64,000 nucleotides of DNA from Amaurobius ferox (Eukaryota; Arthropoda; Arachnida; Araneae; Amaurobiidae): NCBI GenBank assembly GCA_951213105.1, contig OX578139.1, positions 68,941,754 through 69,005,753 on the forward strand, given 5' to 3'. The stretch's first letter is position 1. Each line of letters opens with the position of its first letter. Positions 1 through 11,014 of this stretch are shown here, piece after piece. The notes under the pieces are model-generated. The model was given only the letters and a program-made list of their open reading frames with translations. It was not told the DNA's origin and searched no databases. The translations under genes were made by a program, and so were the position numbers.

Positions 1-59
1 AAAATATAATGGAGATGTCAAATTTTAATCCCAGGTCACAAGAAAATCAAAATATGCTC

Positions 60-470
60 CAATTTTTTCTCAAATTTTTACTCAAAAATGTTTAGAAACA
101 TTAATATAAAACAGCATGCAACACAATAAGGATGTTAGTGAGAAACCCGAAGTAGTAACACATTTGAAATACTTTCAAACTGTTGTTGAAAAGACGAAAA
201 TTTTCAGAAAGTTTTGAATAAAATAGCATGTAATACAATAATAAAAGTATCAGTGAGAAACTCAAAACAGTATCACATTTGAAGTCAAACTGCTACTCCA
301 AAGGCAAAAATTCTCAGAACGCTTTATATAAAACATATACTACATTGGCAATTTATTCAGCGAGAAACATAAAGCAGTAATACGTGTTATATGGGCTCAA
401 ATTACTGCTTAAAAAATTCAAAAATGCACAGGAAGCTTTGTATAAAACAGCATGACCGCAGCAAAAATAT
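60..470. repeat. Degenerate tandem repeat, ~110-bp unit
   Basis: Three to four diverged units each carry an 'ATAAAACAGCATG'-like stretch followed by 'GTGAGAAAC' (near 138, 253 and 360) and a CACATTTGAA stretch. Unit spacing is about 107-115 bp. No open frame or known motif is seen. Confidence 0.6.
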
Positions 471-775
471 TCCAAAAAATGTATATATTTTATCTAGAAG
501 ACGGAATATTGCCAAAATAGTTAGCTCCTCGTAATCCCAAACATCACTGAAGCAATTTGGACCAAATTTAGGTGATATGTTGCATGTATTGTCAACATGT
601 GAACATGATAATAATAATAAAAATAATAATAACCAAATAATTCAAAAAATGTATATAGTTTAACTATAAAACGAAATTTTTGCAATATCAGTGAATCTTT
701 TTAATCTCAAAAACCATTGAAGTGATTTAGAGCAATTTTGGATTATATACTGTTAATAATATAAACACCTGGATT
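466..775. repeat. Two diverged ~170-bp direct repeats
   Basis: The segment starting near 476 (AAAAAATGTATATA) recurs near 644 with similar following sequence (a 'TAATCCCAAACATCACTGAAGC'-type stretch in altered form). A short TCTG/TCTA microsatellite lies at about 775-800. Confidence 0.5.
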
Positions 776-786
776 TATCTGTCTGT

Positions 787-1370
787 TTATCTATCTATCT
801 GTAGGTGCTTGGCGAAATTTTAGTGTCGAAATTGGCGGAATATAGCCAACGTAGGGTCTCTTAATGATGCCAAATTGACGAAAATGTTGCCAAACTGATA
901 AAAATGTGGCCAAATTGTTAAAAAATGTAACTAAATTGGTAAAAATGAAGACTAATTGATGAAAATTCAGTATCTTGGAAAAAATATTCGAATCTACTAT
1001 AAGAATAACCTTTTTTTCCCGTCTGTAACGCTTGACGAAATTCTAGCGACGAATTTTGGTGACATATCGCCAACTTAACAAGTCCTTTTAAATGCGGCTA
1101 AATTGACTCCAAATTGATAAACTTGACGTTAAATCAATGAAAATGACGACTAATTGATGAAAATTCAATATCTTGGAAATAACACAGCAAACGACTATAT
1201 GAATAACCGAGTTCTCCACCCGTCCGTAATGCTTGGCGAAAAATTTGGCGGATGTCAAAAACGTGGTAACTTTTTTTAATACACTGCCAGATTGACGAAA
1301 ATGTCGCCAAATTGATAAAAATGTCAGCAAATTGATAAGAAAATAACGCTAAATGGGAAGCAGTGCTTTG
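787..1370 (-). repeat. Family A internal module, three tandem relics
   Basis: Three units of ~215 bp each run 'GTAAYGCTTGGCGA ... CGCCAAATTGATAAAAATG ... GACTAATTGATGAAAATTC ... ATCTTGGAAA'. This is the internal module of family A (compare 39300-39480). No A termini are present, so only the interior survives. The same three-fold amplification is seen inside the copy at 19400-20944. Confidence 0.7.
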
Positions 1371-1390
1371 CAAACTTTTAATTCCATCAT

Positions 1391-2500
1391 ATGACGGGCG
1401 TACCTTCTAGTGTGCATTATTTTGATGCGATTGCAGAAAAGAAATTTTTAAAAATGTATATAATTTGGCTCAGAGTTCGAATGCTTGCTTGCTTAGCATG
1501 GGGAGTTTCGAGTTTACCCCGATCTTTTAGTTTACAAGAGATATCCTGCCCATTGGCTTGTGGTCAGACAGACAAGATGCGCAGATCTCGGGAGATATAA
1601 TTCACTCGTATTCATGGATGTTCCAAATATATAAATGCATCAACATATGAAAGTCGGATTTATTACTCCAACACAAAACTTTACCTTTGCATATTACAAT
1701 AAAAGTATAAAGTTCGGAAACATTTATTAGAACTGTTTTAATTGCACATAAGAAATAAACTAATTAGTGGTCAATTTCCATTTATAAAAGGCAATTAATT
1801 AATTAAAAGCACAAAATTATTTTATTAGATTGCATACCAAAATAAAATATTAATATGAAAGAATAATATAAAATAATAAAACAATAATGTTTACGGTATA
1901 GAATCGTGTTTTATAAACTAATTACCTGATCTTTATTTACACATTGAACTCTAAAAACTTATATCTAAGTGTCACATTCTTCAACTTCTTACAGACCAAA
2001 AATTTGATATATATCTAATAAGGCGAAACAAGAGATTTTAACTCTGCTGTCAATTTGTGGTTACCAACGCAATCTAAAAATAGAGCAAAACTTTCGAACT
2101 TTTTTTCACTGACCATAAAAAAATATTCTTTTAGAATCTCAAGATAAACGTCATTGCTACATTTTTTTTTAGCAGAACAATCGAATTTATTTTAATATAT
2201 TGTTCTAAGAATTGAATTTAACTTTTATGTATGCTTAACATTCCGAAAAAAGTAATAGTTTGGAAATTTAATCCAAAAAATGTTTATCAGATGCGCGCTA
2301 TATATCATTAAAAAGCTCAAAATGTCCTACATTTGAAAATAATAATTTCAATATTAGTATATAATTAGAGAAAAACATAAAACTGCGTAATGAAATGACT
2401 TATATTAAATTTATATCTGCTTATAAGCTGTCTACAGCAATCAAAAATTGCTTTGTCAAAGCAATTATGTTACATTGTTTTACAGAAACTAGTGGGCTCC
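1391..2500. other. Unassigned AT-rich sequence
   Basis: I see no convincing gene, terminal repeat or tandem structure. The short open frame at 1391-1600 begins inside repeat sequence and looks random. Confidence 0.5.
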
Positions 2501-3165
2501 TTCCACTGCTCCACCAGCGAGCGTTAGCGAGTAGAAGGCGAAGCGAATCACGGGTGTTGCATAGCGAGCAAGGGATGAAACGTCAGCGAGTACAGGACAC
2601 GTAGGAGGTCGTGGAACCAGCCAGTTTGAAATAGCTCGCGAAGCGAGTTCCAGGGCTGGTGAATGTCAGTTAATAAATGACAGTCCCCAACATGCGTATT
2701 ACGCCTGCTTAGCAGATGGCACTAAAACGTTTGCAAGGGAACGTTAGCGAGTCGAAGAAGAATCCTTCCGACTTGCGAAGCGAGTTACAGGGCTTGGCGA
2801 GCATACTGAGCAGGGGACGGACCCCAACTGGCATATTACGCTTGCTCTAACAAGTGTATTACGTCTGCGTAACAAGTGGCACTAAACTGCTCTCGAATGG
2901 AGCTTAACGATCCTTTGCGAGTCGGAGGAGAAGCCTCCTGACATGCGAAGCGAGTTACGAGGGTTGGCGAAAAAGGCAAATAGGGGGTTCCCAACGGACA
3001 CATTACGCCTGCTCCAACGGGCGTATTACGCCTACGTAACAGATGGCACTAAAATGCTCCTGAAGCGAGCTCAGCGAGCGTTAGCGAGTTGGAGACAATG
3101 CGAGTTACGGAGGTTGTGAGGTTGGCGAGCGTAGCGATCAGGGGGCGGAGCCCCCTCGTAGATCA
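2500..3165. repeat. GC-rich tandem array, ~165-bp unit
   Basis: About four units are strikingly richer in G and C than the flanks. Each contains GCGAGCGTTAGCGAG or GCGAAGCGAGTT words, a TATTACGCCTGC stretch and GGCACTAAA (at 2717, 2877 and 3045). Units end in a G-run/C-run hairpin. The last is intact, AGGGGGC-GGA-GCCCCCT at 3140-3156; earlier ones are degraded (for example AGGGGACGGACCCC near 2812). Flanks are ordinary AT-rich DNA. No protein is evident. It could be an independently acquired element or a locally amplified structured repeat. Confidence 0.65.
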
Positions 3166-3649
3166 AAATTTCATAAAATTTTGTAAATATGTCACTTGTG
3201 TGTTACCCTGGTGGTGATTATACTTTGGAAGAAAAGAACCTGCCTTTTTTGCGAAATGGCCCGACAGATTCGTATGTATTTCTCAAAAGTTGGTAGATAA
3301 ATCCCTTATGAGCCTTGGTGCTAATTACATTTTGGTACGAGTTAGAACAAAAAAATCTGTTTTTTTTGTTTGTTTTTTTGCAAAATATCCTGCAAAAATC
3401 ATTAAAATCTAAAATAAAAGATTATATATGCTCATATGTTTCAATTTAATGCTGGTTCTACGCAATTTTTAACGATGAATAGAATGAGACTAACAACATA
3501 CCGCTAGCTCTCATTGTTCTAGAGTTAATTTAATTTTTTACATTTTTTCCAACGTCGCATTTTTCTAGTCTCCAATGAAAACAGAAATTGAATTAAAATT
3601 GTAAATTCAGAGTAATTTCAACTAGAGCAGAAAAGAGCAAACAAATTTT
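3166..3649. other. Unassigned AT-rich sequence
   Basis: Nothing recognisable was found between the GC-rich array and the family A fragment that starts at 3650. Confidence 0.5.
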
Positions 3650-3685
3650 TGTCTGTAGAGAATGTCATGTGCTGCCCACATCAGA
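3650..3685 (-). repeat. Family A 5'-tip fragment
   Basis: The reverse complement begins TCTGATGTGGGCAGCACAT, the 5' hairpin of family A, followed by GACATTCTC in place of GACTTTCC. Nothing further of the element is detectable. Confidence 0.7.
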
Positions 3686-4189
3686 TTTTTTTTTATTCGG
3701 CAACAGCTGAATATATTTAAAAGCTTTGTGCGATTAAAATATATATTAATAATTATAGTATTTTGTATCAAATTAAATATTATTGAGATTCTCTGCATAT
3801 ATTAGAAATTATTTTAAGTTATGTTGTTTAATTAATAAGTTTAAAACAATTTGTGAAATTAAAAAAATGCGCTAATGTCATTCAATGTTTTAATGCAGTA
3901 CGCATGTATCTGTTGGTAATTTAAAAACCGTTAGTCGAAGAAACATTATAGAATTTCTAATTGAATCATTAAACAAGTAGAAATTGATAATTGAAAATAC
4001 ATTTTTGTATGATTCGAATGATTTTCACCCAACTTTGCGAAGAAAATTAATTTGCGTCCCCGAGGGCACTATATTTCCTATTTCTAAAAAACCTCATTTA
4101 ATATTAATATATTGATGATTAAAAATGTCATATACGTTGTTCCTAAAATTCACGGGTTCTGGACCCCACCAGCATTTTGATAAAATGTT

Positions 4190-4410
4190 TTTGTAGAGAA
4201 TGTGCCATACACATAAAATATAGAAAATTGTTTCTGTAGAGAATGTGCCATACTAAGGAAATGGAAAATATATTTTTGTAAAGAATGTGCCATACCAACG
4301 AAATAAAAAAAAATGTTTTGGAAAGAATGTGCCATCCCAACGAAGAGGAAAAAATATTTTTGCAAATAATGTGCCATATCAACGAAATAGAAAATGTATA
4401 ACTGTAAAGT
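4190..4410. repeat. Minisatellite, ~42-bp unit
   Basis: Five units carry AATGTGCCAT near 4199, 4242, 4284, 4326 and 4368. Because 42 is a multiple of three, the minus strand stays open and gives a repetitive 103-codon frame that should not be read as a protein. Confidence 0.8.
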
Positions 4411-4485
4411 ATGAGTAATCTAAAATTTGCTATCTTAAATAAGCAGTCTGACACTGATTTTTTTTCGTATTATTGTTTAGAATTA

Positions 4486-4580
4486 CACACTAATTTAAAT
4501 GTACTGCCGGCCATACACTTAATTGCCATTAACCCCTGGGTTGGCTGTATGGTCTGGGCCTTTCACACTAATTTAAATGT
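4486..4580 (+). mobile_element. Mini-retroposon E (copy E5) with 17-bp target duplication
   Basis: A 61-bp insertion (4503-4563) lies between perfect direct repeats CACACTAATTTAAATGT (4486-4502 and 4564-4580). The insert folds into a hairpin: GGCCATAC (4509-4516) pairs with GTATGGTC (4547-4554), 8 bp with one G-U. It then runs into TGGGCCTTT. This matches the 3' hairpin domain of the SINE family (GGCCGTCC...GGACGGTCTGGGT) in layout, with paired changes in the stem. The perfect flanking duplication shows a genuine insertion made by target-primed or staggered-cut integration. Confidence 0.75.
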
Positions 4581-5188
4581 TGTATAATATCGATCTGTAT
4601 ATATCGTGATAGCATAAAAAGTGGGTGTCGCTATTTAAATGAGCAATTAAATATGAAGACGACATATTATGTAAATTAAATGCACATTTATGTGCAGCAG
4701 ACATTATTCAGGGAATGATACTTCTACATACGACCCGAAGGGCCGCAATAACGATCAGTGTTAGGCTTTTCATTTGGCCTACAGTACGTTTTTAACACTT
4801 TCCAACATACACTGGCGGAAAATAAAATCCAAACACCAAGAAGAAATTAGTTTGGAGGAATGAAATTTAGCCAAAGCAATTGTGTAGGTAGCATACTTGT
4901 TTGATTAAAGTTTCAAGGTCACATGTTAAAGTATGCACGAGAAGAGCCATTTCAAATGTGAAATGTTGGTACATTAATAACCGCTGTAATCACCACGATT
5001 TTGAATGCGAGCATGCAAACGTACATGCATTGTGTCGTACAGGTGCCGTATGTCATTTTGTGGGATGGATTTCCATGCCTGTTGCACTTGGTCACACAAA
5101 TCAGCAACGATTAATGCTGGTTGTGGATGATTCTTCCAATAATGTCCCATACGTGTTCGATGGGAGAAAGATCTGGTGATCTCGCAGG

Positions 5189-5656
5189 TCAAGGCAACAT
5201 GTCGACACTCTGAAGAGCACGTTGGGTGACAGCGGGTTGAGCGTTGGGTGACAGCGGGTGACAGTTGGGGATAGCGGTATAAGGACGAGCGTTATACTGT
5301 TGGAAAACACCCTCTTGAATATTGCTCATGAATGGCAGCACAACCGGTTCAATCACCAGTCTGGTGTACAAATTTGCTGCCAAGGTGCTTGGGATAACGA
5401 CGAGAGTGCTCCCGCTGTCATAGGAAATGACACCCCAGACCATAACTCCTGGTGTAGGCCCAGAGTGTCTACCCCGCAGACAGCTTGGTTCCAAACGCTC
5501 ACCTGGCCTCATTCTTACTAACATACGACCATCACTGGCACCAAGACAGAAACGGCTCTCATCTGAAAATACAACAGATCTCCACTCTGCCCTCCAATGA
5601 GCTCTAGATTGATACCCCTGACTTCGCAGATGGCAGTGATTCGGAGTTAGTGGCAT
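5189..5656 (-). pseudogene. Tc1-type transposase, DDE catalytic region (broken)
   Basis: A 155-codon open stretch contains 'VVFSDESRFCLG', the region of the first catalytic aspartate. A GVMVWGVISY block follows, as is typical of Tc1 transposases, then 'VFQQYNARPYTA', which aligns with the usual FQQDNARPHTA. There Y replaces the second catalytic D, which alone would abolish activity. The C-terminus then runs into a short local repeat (GCGGGTTGAGCGTTGGGTGACA, about 5230-5262 on the plus strand) instead of the third acidic residue region. The N-terminal part lies upstream in another frame (5745-6011). The enzyme would cut and join transposon ends in the nucleus; this copy is a fossil. Confidence 0.85.
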
Positions 5657-5744
5657 GAACGCTGCAGGCCGTCTGGCTCGGAGCTGTCCCTCAAGTAATC
5701 GAATTCTTACAGTTCACTGTGTCACTCTGGGGCCAACAGAAGCA

Positions 5745-6011
5745 CTAATTGCTGCTGCAGATGCAGTACGACTCGCCACATGCGGCGGTCTTCCCTCCCA
5801 GTAGTGGTCCGTGTCCGGCCGGACCCCGGTCTTCTTCAGACAGAGCCTTCCTGTGACTACTGCTGCCAACAATCATGCACACTGGATACACCCTGGCAAG
5901 TCTTTCTGAAATATCGCGGAAAGAAAATCCACCTTCTCGTAGCCCTATTATACGGCCTCGTTCAAATTCACTAAGCAGCTGATACTGCCTTATTCGTCTC
6001 CTTAAAGGCAT
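5745..6011 (-). pseudogene. Tc1-type transposase N-terminal DNA-binding region (broken)
   Basis: The open stretch starts MPLRRRIRQYQLLSEFERGRIIGL and continues 'REGGFSFRDISERLAR', a helix-turn-helix pattern typical of Tc1 transposases. The M at 6011 is the likely native start because it lies a plausible distance inside the right terminal repeat. After about residue 50 the sequence is frame-shifted; an arginine-rich linker can be read in another frame before the catalytic part at 5656. It belongs to the element at 4810-6242. Confidence 0.75.
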
Positions 6012-6867
6012 TCTTGACTCAAACCTAGCTCACAACGGCCCAGTCTGGAAGATAAATAACGCTCACGAAGTTTACACAGATAATTTGAAGCAGACGTGAT
6101 TTGCGTGATCAGAGTGGCGCTACTAGCGCCACTCTTATTCCCCTAGCTCGAAATTTGAATAAGAGTCATCTTTCGTATGTGCAAACGAGCCTTCCAAATT
6201 TCGTTTATCTAGCACAACTCCTTCTTGGTGTTGGGAAAAGTGTATATAATATATAACTTATTTGGTCTGTCTGTCTGTCTGTTTGTCCCTTTCGCACGAT
6301 ACCTGCCATGAAAATGACTTTATAAAAATGAAATGTTAGTGTGTTGTTCAGACGGTCTGTCGGACATTAGGGAATGTAAATTAATAATACATACTACCCA
6401 ATTAGTTTTGAATTGAACCCGGGTGAAATACATTGAATTAAAGTGAAATACATTGAATCCTATGGGACCTAATTTTCAAAAATTTTTTAAACAAAGTTAA
6501 AATTCACAAATTCCCTTGAAATATTTAACAAATATTCAAATTATCTTATAAATTTTATAAAAAAATGTGAGTAAAATATTTTAGTAGTTATTTAAATAAA
6601 AATTAAAACAAAAATTACATCACTTCAAAATAAACCACTTCAAAATAAAATGACCCACATCAAAATAAAGTGACCCACTTAAAAATAAAATATACATCCA
6701 TCTTTTTTCCCAGTGTTAAAATCGTGATTTTAAACGTTCTTTTAAATTTATATTTAGTGTTACATCAGTCCTAAAACCGCTTTATTTTTGCGTATTTTCT
6801 GTGCACGGCGTACTCTCTTGAGTAAAGCGTAACTTTATACACTGATAAGCAAACCTACATAATATCA

Positions 6868-8140
6868 AACAAGAAAGATCAATCATGCTTAAAGCATTGA
6901 TTATGAAACACTTTCCAACTTCAATGCAATTTTATTTATACATGTCGAAAATGCAATACATTCCTCGGTAATATTTTAAAACTTATCACAATACTACATT
7001 AATTTATTATATTCGAAAACTTAAACCTGCATAGAAAAAAATGAACTTCATTCAAATGACGGCATTGAAATAAAAATTGCCTGGTTTAAACATCTCTAAA
7101 ATGTGATACATTCCTCGTTAATAATTTTAAAATTATCATAATACTACGATAATTTATTATATTTGATAATTTCATCGAAAACAACTGAAATTCATTCAAA
7201 TGACGTCATAGAAAAAATAACAGGCCTGGTTCTCTCTATAAAAGCAGCATTTCATTCATAAATAATTTCCCATTCATGTCATTCATCACAATACTATAAT
7301 AATTTATTTTATTTAAAAATTAAGGCCATGGAGCTACAAGTAATTAAACTCTATGCGTAAAACTTCATCAAAAAAAATTGTCCTTCTCTTTGTAAAATCA
7401 ATGAATATTTTATTTATATCAGCTACGCAGACTCCATGAACTAAATGATATTGTGTTAAAGAAATACAACACTTCTACTGCAACTCATTCTACATATTTT
7501 GCTGTTTACATTTTACATAGGGGAAAAATAGGCTTCGTTGTAGAAATACTCAAATTTAGATGAACATTTAAACTCAAATATATTGTAATTGCGTTGTTTC
7601 AGTATGTAGATGCACAGAATTTAAGCAAAAATAAAGTGGTTTTAGGACGGATACAACACTCAATATGAATTAAAAAGAGCTTTAAAAATCACGATTTTGA
7701 GACAAGATGGATGCCATATATTATTTTGAAGTGGGTCACGTGATCTTTTCATATCATGGTCACGTGATCGTTTCATATAAGAGGTGTTTTTATTATTTTA
7801 ATTTTTATTTAAAAAATCACTGAATGTATTTCGCTGAATTTTTTTTTATATATTTTATGGAACAATTTGAATATTACCTAAAATTTTCGAAGCAATTTGT
7901 GAATTTTAAATCCGCTTAAAAAATGTTTGAAAAATTAAGTCCCATAGGGTTCAATGTATTTCATTTTTCAACCCGGGTTCAATCCAAAACTAATTGGGTG
8001 ATATTATTCATTTATATTCCCGTAGATCCTACAGACGGTCTGAACAACATACTGAAATTTCATTTTGATAAATTGAATTTCATTTTGACAGACAGAATGA
8101 ACGAAGTCATAAACACTTTTCAACTTTGTTGTAAAGTGTT
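6868..8140 (+). mobile_element. Family B repeat (B1), near full length
   Basis: Starts AACAAGAAAGATCAATC, followed by an imperfect palindrome (TCAAT-C-ATGCT..AGCAT-TGA) and AAACACTTTCCAACTT. Ends with the hairpin AACACTTTTCAACTT...GTAAAGTGTT, so the 5' motif equals one arm of the 3' hairpin. Internally there are three ~155-bp tandem modules (TGCGATACATTCC...AATTTATTATATTTGAAAAC type), a TGACGTCA palindrome (7201-7208) and two TCACGTGA boxes (7736-7743 and 7760-7767). No open frame, so it is non-autonomous. The same family recurs at 21160-22440 and 58742-60082. Confidence 0.8.
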
Positions 8141-8145
8141 AAAAA

Positions 8146-8195
8146 TCTGATGTAAGCAGCACATAACTTTCTGTACATAATGCATTGACTCTGAT
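8146..8195 (+). repeat. Family A 5'-tip fragment abutting B1
   Basis: TCTGATGTAAGCAGCACATAACTTTC begins within the A-run that ends B1. It matches the family A 5' hairpin and start motif with a few changes, then fades by about 8195. Confidence 0.65.
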
Positions 8196-8597
8196 TGTTT
8201 CCCAGTTTAAAAAAAATGTACAATGCACATGGCACAATGTTTTAACTTTGAAATATATATTAATATTTTCGTTTTTCTGGGAGGCAACATGTAAAACGAT
8301 TCCGAAGTACCCAAATAACTGTGCAAATTAAACTTAGCAATTAAAAATATAGTCTGCATCAGCTAAACATTGGTGTTCATATATTAAACGATTATAATCA
8401 TTTGGAGCAAATATATAATTATATAAAAACCGGTTATTTACGTTCCAATCAACAGATTCTTAAAATTGAAATTGCCATTATAATATTTTTCGTATGTCAA
8501 TACCGTATTTAACATTTCGTTATTTAATTTGGAAAAGGTGAATCTCTCATTAATATGACAACGACAACCATATAGATTCATCCCTAAATGATTGAAC

Positions 8598-9530
8598 CAA
8601 AAAAAGATCAATCATGCATAAAGAATTGACTGTCAAACAATTTTCAACTAAAATGCAATGCCATATATGTTATATGTCAGCGGTTATATGTTTTTAATTA
8701 TCAGAGAATTACAATAATATATTTTACATTAAAACTTAATCCATGGGGGTAAAAGTAGTTTCTAACTCCATGCTTAAAACTTCATCGAAAAAAGCAATGT
8801 TATGGAATCGTCTGCTTCTTTACGTAAAATCAAGGAATATATTATTCATATACCCTATATTCCAGCCTGCAGAGCTAAGTACTTTTGTGTTGAAAAATTT
8901 AGCAATTCTTAAACAAATCATCTTACAGCTTGATGTGTTTACATTCGGCATACGTTAAAATTAGGCTTCGTTGTAGAAATAATCAAAGTTTGAAGATCAT
9001 TTAAAGTCAAAAATATTATAAATGCGTTGACGCAGACCATAAATGTACAGAAAATACGTAAAAATAAAGCGGTTTTAGGACAAATGCAGCACTGAATATA
9101 AATTTAAAAGAACTTTAAAAATCGCGATTTTGACAATCTGAAAAAAGATGGATGCCATTTATTTTGAAGTGGATCACGTGATCTCTTCATATAATATGGG
9201 TGTAATTAATATTTTAATTTTGATTTAGAACTATCCAACATATTTTTCTCAAATTTCTTTATATATCTAATGGGATATTTAATGGGATAATTTGAATATT
9301 TCCTAAAATTTTCAAAGCAATTTGTGAAATGTAACTTGAGATAAAAAATGTTTGAAAAATTAGGTCTCATAGGGTTCAATGTATTTCGTAGGTCCCATAG
9401 GTCCCACAAACCGGCTGAACAACATTCTAAAATTTCATTTTGATAAAGTCATTTTAAGGCAGTTATCTTGCGAACGGACAAACAGAATGACCAAAATCAT
9501 AAAAACTTTTCAACTATGTTGAAATGCCTA
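8598..9530 (+). repeat. Family B relic (B4), internally deleted
   Basis: Begins AAAGATCAATCATGCATAAAG and ends with ACAAACAGAATGACCAAAATCATAAAAACTTTTCAAC. The first internal modules are missing and the 3' hairpin has lost its second arm. One ATCACGTGAT box remains (9173-9182). Confidence 0.7.
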
Positions 9531-9539
9531 TATTGAAAA

Positions 9540-10200
9540 CTAGCCGAAAAGATCATCATACTGAGTAATTCCTATACGATACCCTATTGCCCCCCTATAC
9601 CCCATATTTAGACGTATATGTCCTAAAAACCGTGAAACTCACTATATGTCAAACCAAGTATATTAATATCCCTAAAGCGACAGAAATGATAAATGATAAA
9701 TGGACCAATTCAGATGGACGGCTGAAACGGTTTACATTTCGCCATACATCCATTTAAGCATACAGGTTCACATTGCAAATACAGAAGAAAACACACATTC
9801 CAAGCGAGGAATGTAAATATTATAAAAATATTTCATATATACATAAAAATTATAGTAAAATTTTCAAAAAATTAACTGCAGTGCGGTTAAACTCGACTTT
9901 CTTGAACAAGAATATATTTTCTTTTTCACATTTAAAAAAACAAATTTAAATAATCGGTATCATGGGTCCAAAGTATTACAATTGTAACGTGTCATCCGTC
10001 CCTTTAAAGGGCTTGAAATTATTTTTCGATTGATATCATGATTGGCAATGTAACCCCAAATGGCAAAATTCGTATTAGGCAGTGTTTAATATATGTTTTG
10101 TACGTCTTTTAGGATGTGTTAAATAAAGGCCTTTCGTTTTAAAAACGCTTTGTCCTCGATTTTATTTATTGAATGTAGACGTGACTTCAATTTCGATTAT
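9540..10200. other. Unassigned AT-rich sequence
   Basis: No gene, repeat border or RNA gene could be supported. Confidence 0.5.
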
Positions 10201-10201
10201 T

Positions 10202-10917
10202 TGAATCTATAATTTAATTTGTATCTTTATCTCTTCGCTCAGTTTGTCACCAATTCTATAAAAATTTAATAAACAGACTTCATTATGAATTTTACTATTT
10301 TTCCAAACATTGAGTTCACTGTTTTCATCTCAACTGTTTAACATCTCAACTGTTTTCTAGCTTTTACAGTACTACTTGGAAAACAATTTAACTTTCTTGG
10401 TATTTAAAACAACTAGAAGCTTTACCCAAGCTTGCTAATCTCTCCAACCCCAGTGATCTTATCTGCGTGTATCATGATTTACATACCTTGATAACAACGT
10501 GATCTTGATAACAACTTACATATCTTGATCTTGTCTTGAAGCAAGCATGACCGTTCTGTCCTTCCTGCAACCATTTAAATTGCTGAACTCCTCATCGTTG
10601 GCATTTGTCATCCAGTTTTCCAATTGTGAAATTCACTACATGTATTTAAGCTCCAAAAGTTATCTCTAATGTATATGTTTCTAACAGCATACCAGCAGCT
10701 TTGGAGCGTTTTCGATTTTTATATCCAGTTCGATAAGATCATTGTTCCTTGGTGGCTTTTTATAATAATAAAGAGCCGAGTCTGAGCTGTACTAATAACC
10801 CAGTACATATTTAGTTCGGGATCACGAAAATTGAGTTTCCGTTATCACCTCTTTTTATGATTTAAAAATTATATATGTCTAAGATCAATATTTAAGGAAT
10901 AAAAGCCGAGGTCAATG
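10202..10917 (+). repeat. Duplicated repeat H, copy 1
   Basis: Runs from 'ACCAATTCTATAAAAATTTA' (about 10251) through 'GGAATAAAAGCCGAGGTCAAT' in parallel with copy 2 at 12524-13756. Copy 1 lacks the 544-bp insertion found in copy 2 and so serves as the empty site. Confidence 0.75.
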
Positions 10918-10933
10918 TTTTTGGGACATCCTG

Positions 10934-10994
<61 letters not shown>

Positions 10995-11000
10995 ATTATT
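10934..11000. repeat. Compound TA / TG microsatellite
   Basis: (TA)n is followed by CATATA units and (TG)n. The plus-strand open frame across it (10915-11271) starts in the microsatellite and is not supported as a gene. Confidence 0.85.
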
Positions 11001-11014
11001 CCTCATCATAAGGA

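Larger units (their letters stand above)
4810..6242 (-). mobile_element. Tc1/mariner transposon with decayed transposase
   Basis: The element is about 1.43 kb and flanked by TA dinucleotides (4808-4809 and 6243-6244). Its terminal inverted repeats share AACACCAAGAAG (left, from about 4832) with its reverse complement near the right end (about 6221-6232). Between them lie two minus-strand transposase pieces in broken frame (5745-6011 and 5189-5656). The layout is that of the IS630/Tc1/mariner superfamily, which moves by cut and paste into TA. Frameshifts and stops make this copy inactive. Confidence 0.85.
4794..6815 (-). repeat. Family B relic (B6), interrupted by a Tc1 element
   Basis: Minus-oriented family B sequence: AACACTTTCCAACA at 4794 is part of the B terminal hairpin. 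It continues after the Tc1 insertion with the (GTCT)n stretch (about 6271-6290), then internal B sequence to about 6815. The two halves join across the TA target of the Tc1 element, so the Tc1 element landed in the 3' hairpin of an existing B copy. Confidence 0.65.

Noticed and set aside
4143..4454. 103-codon minus-strand open frame with repeated hydrophobic units
   Set aside because: It is produced by a 42-bp minisatellite whose period is a multiple of three; there is no start context or domain.
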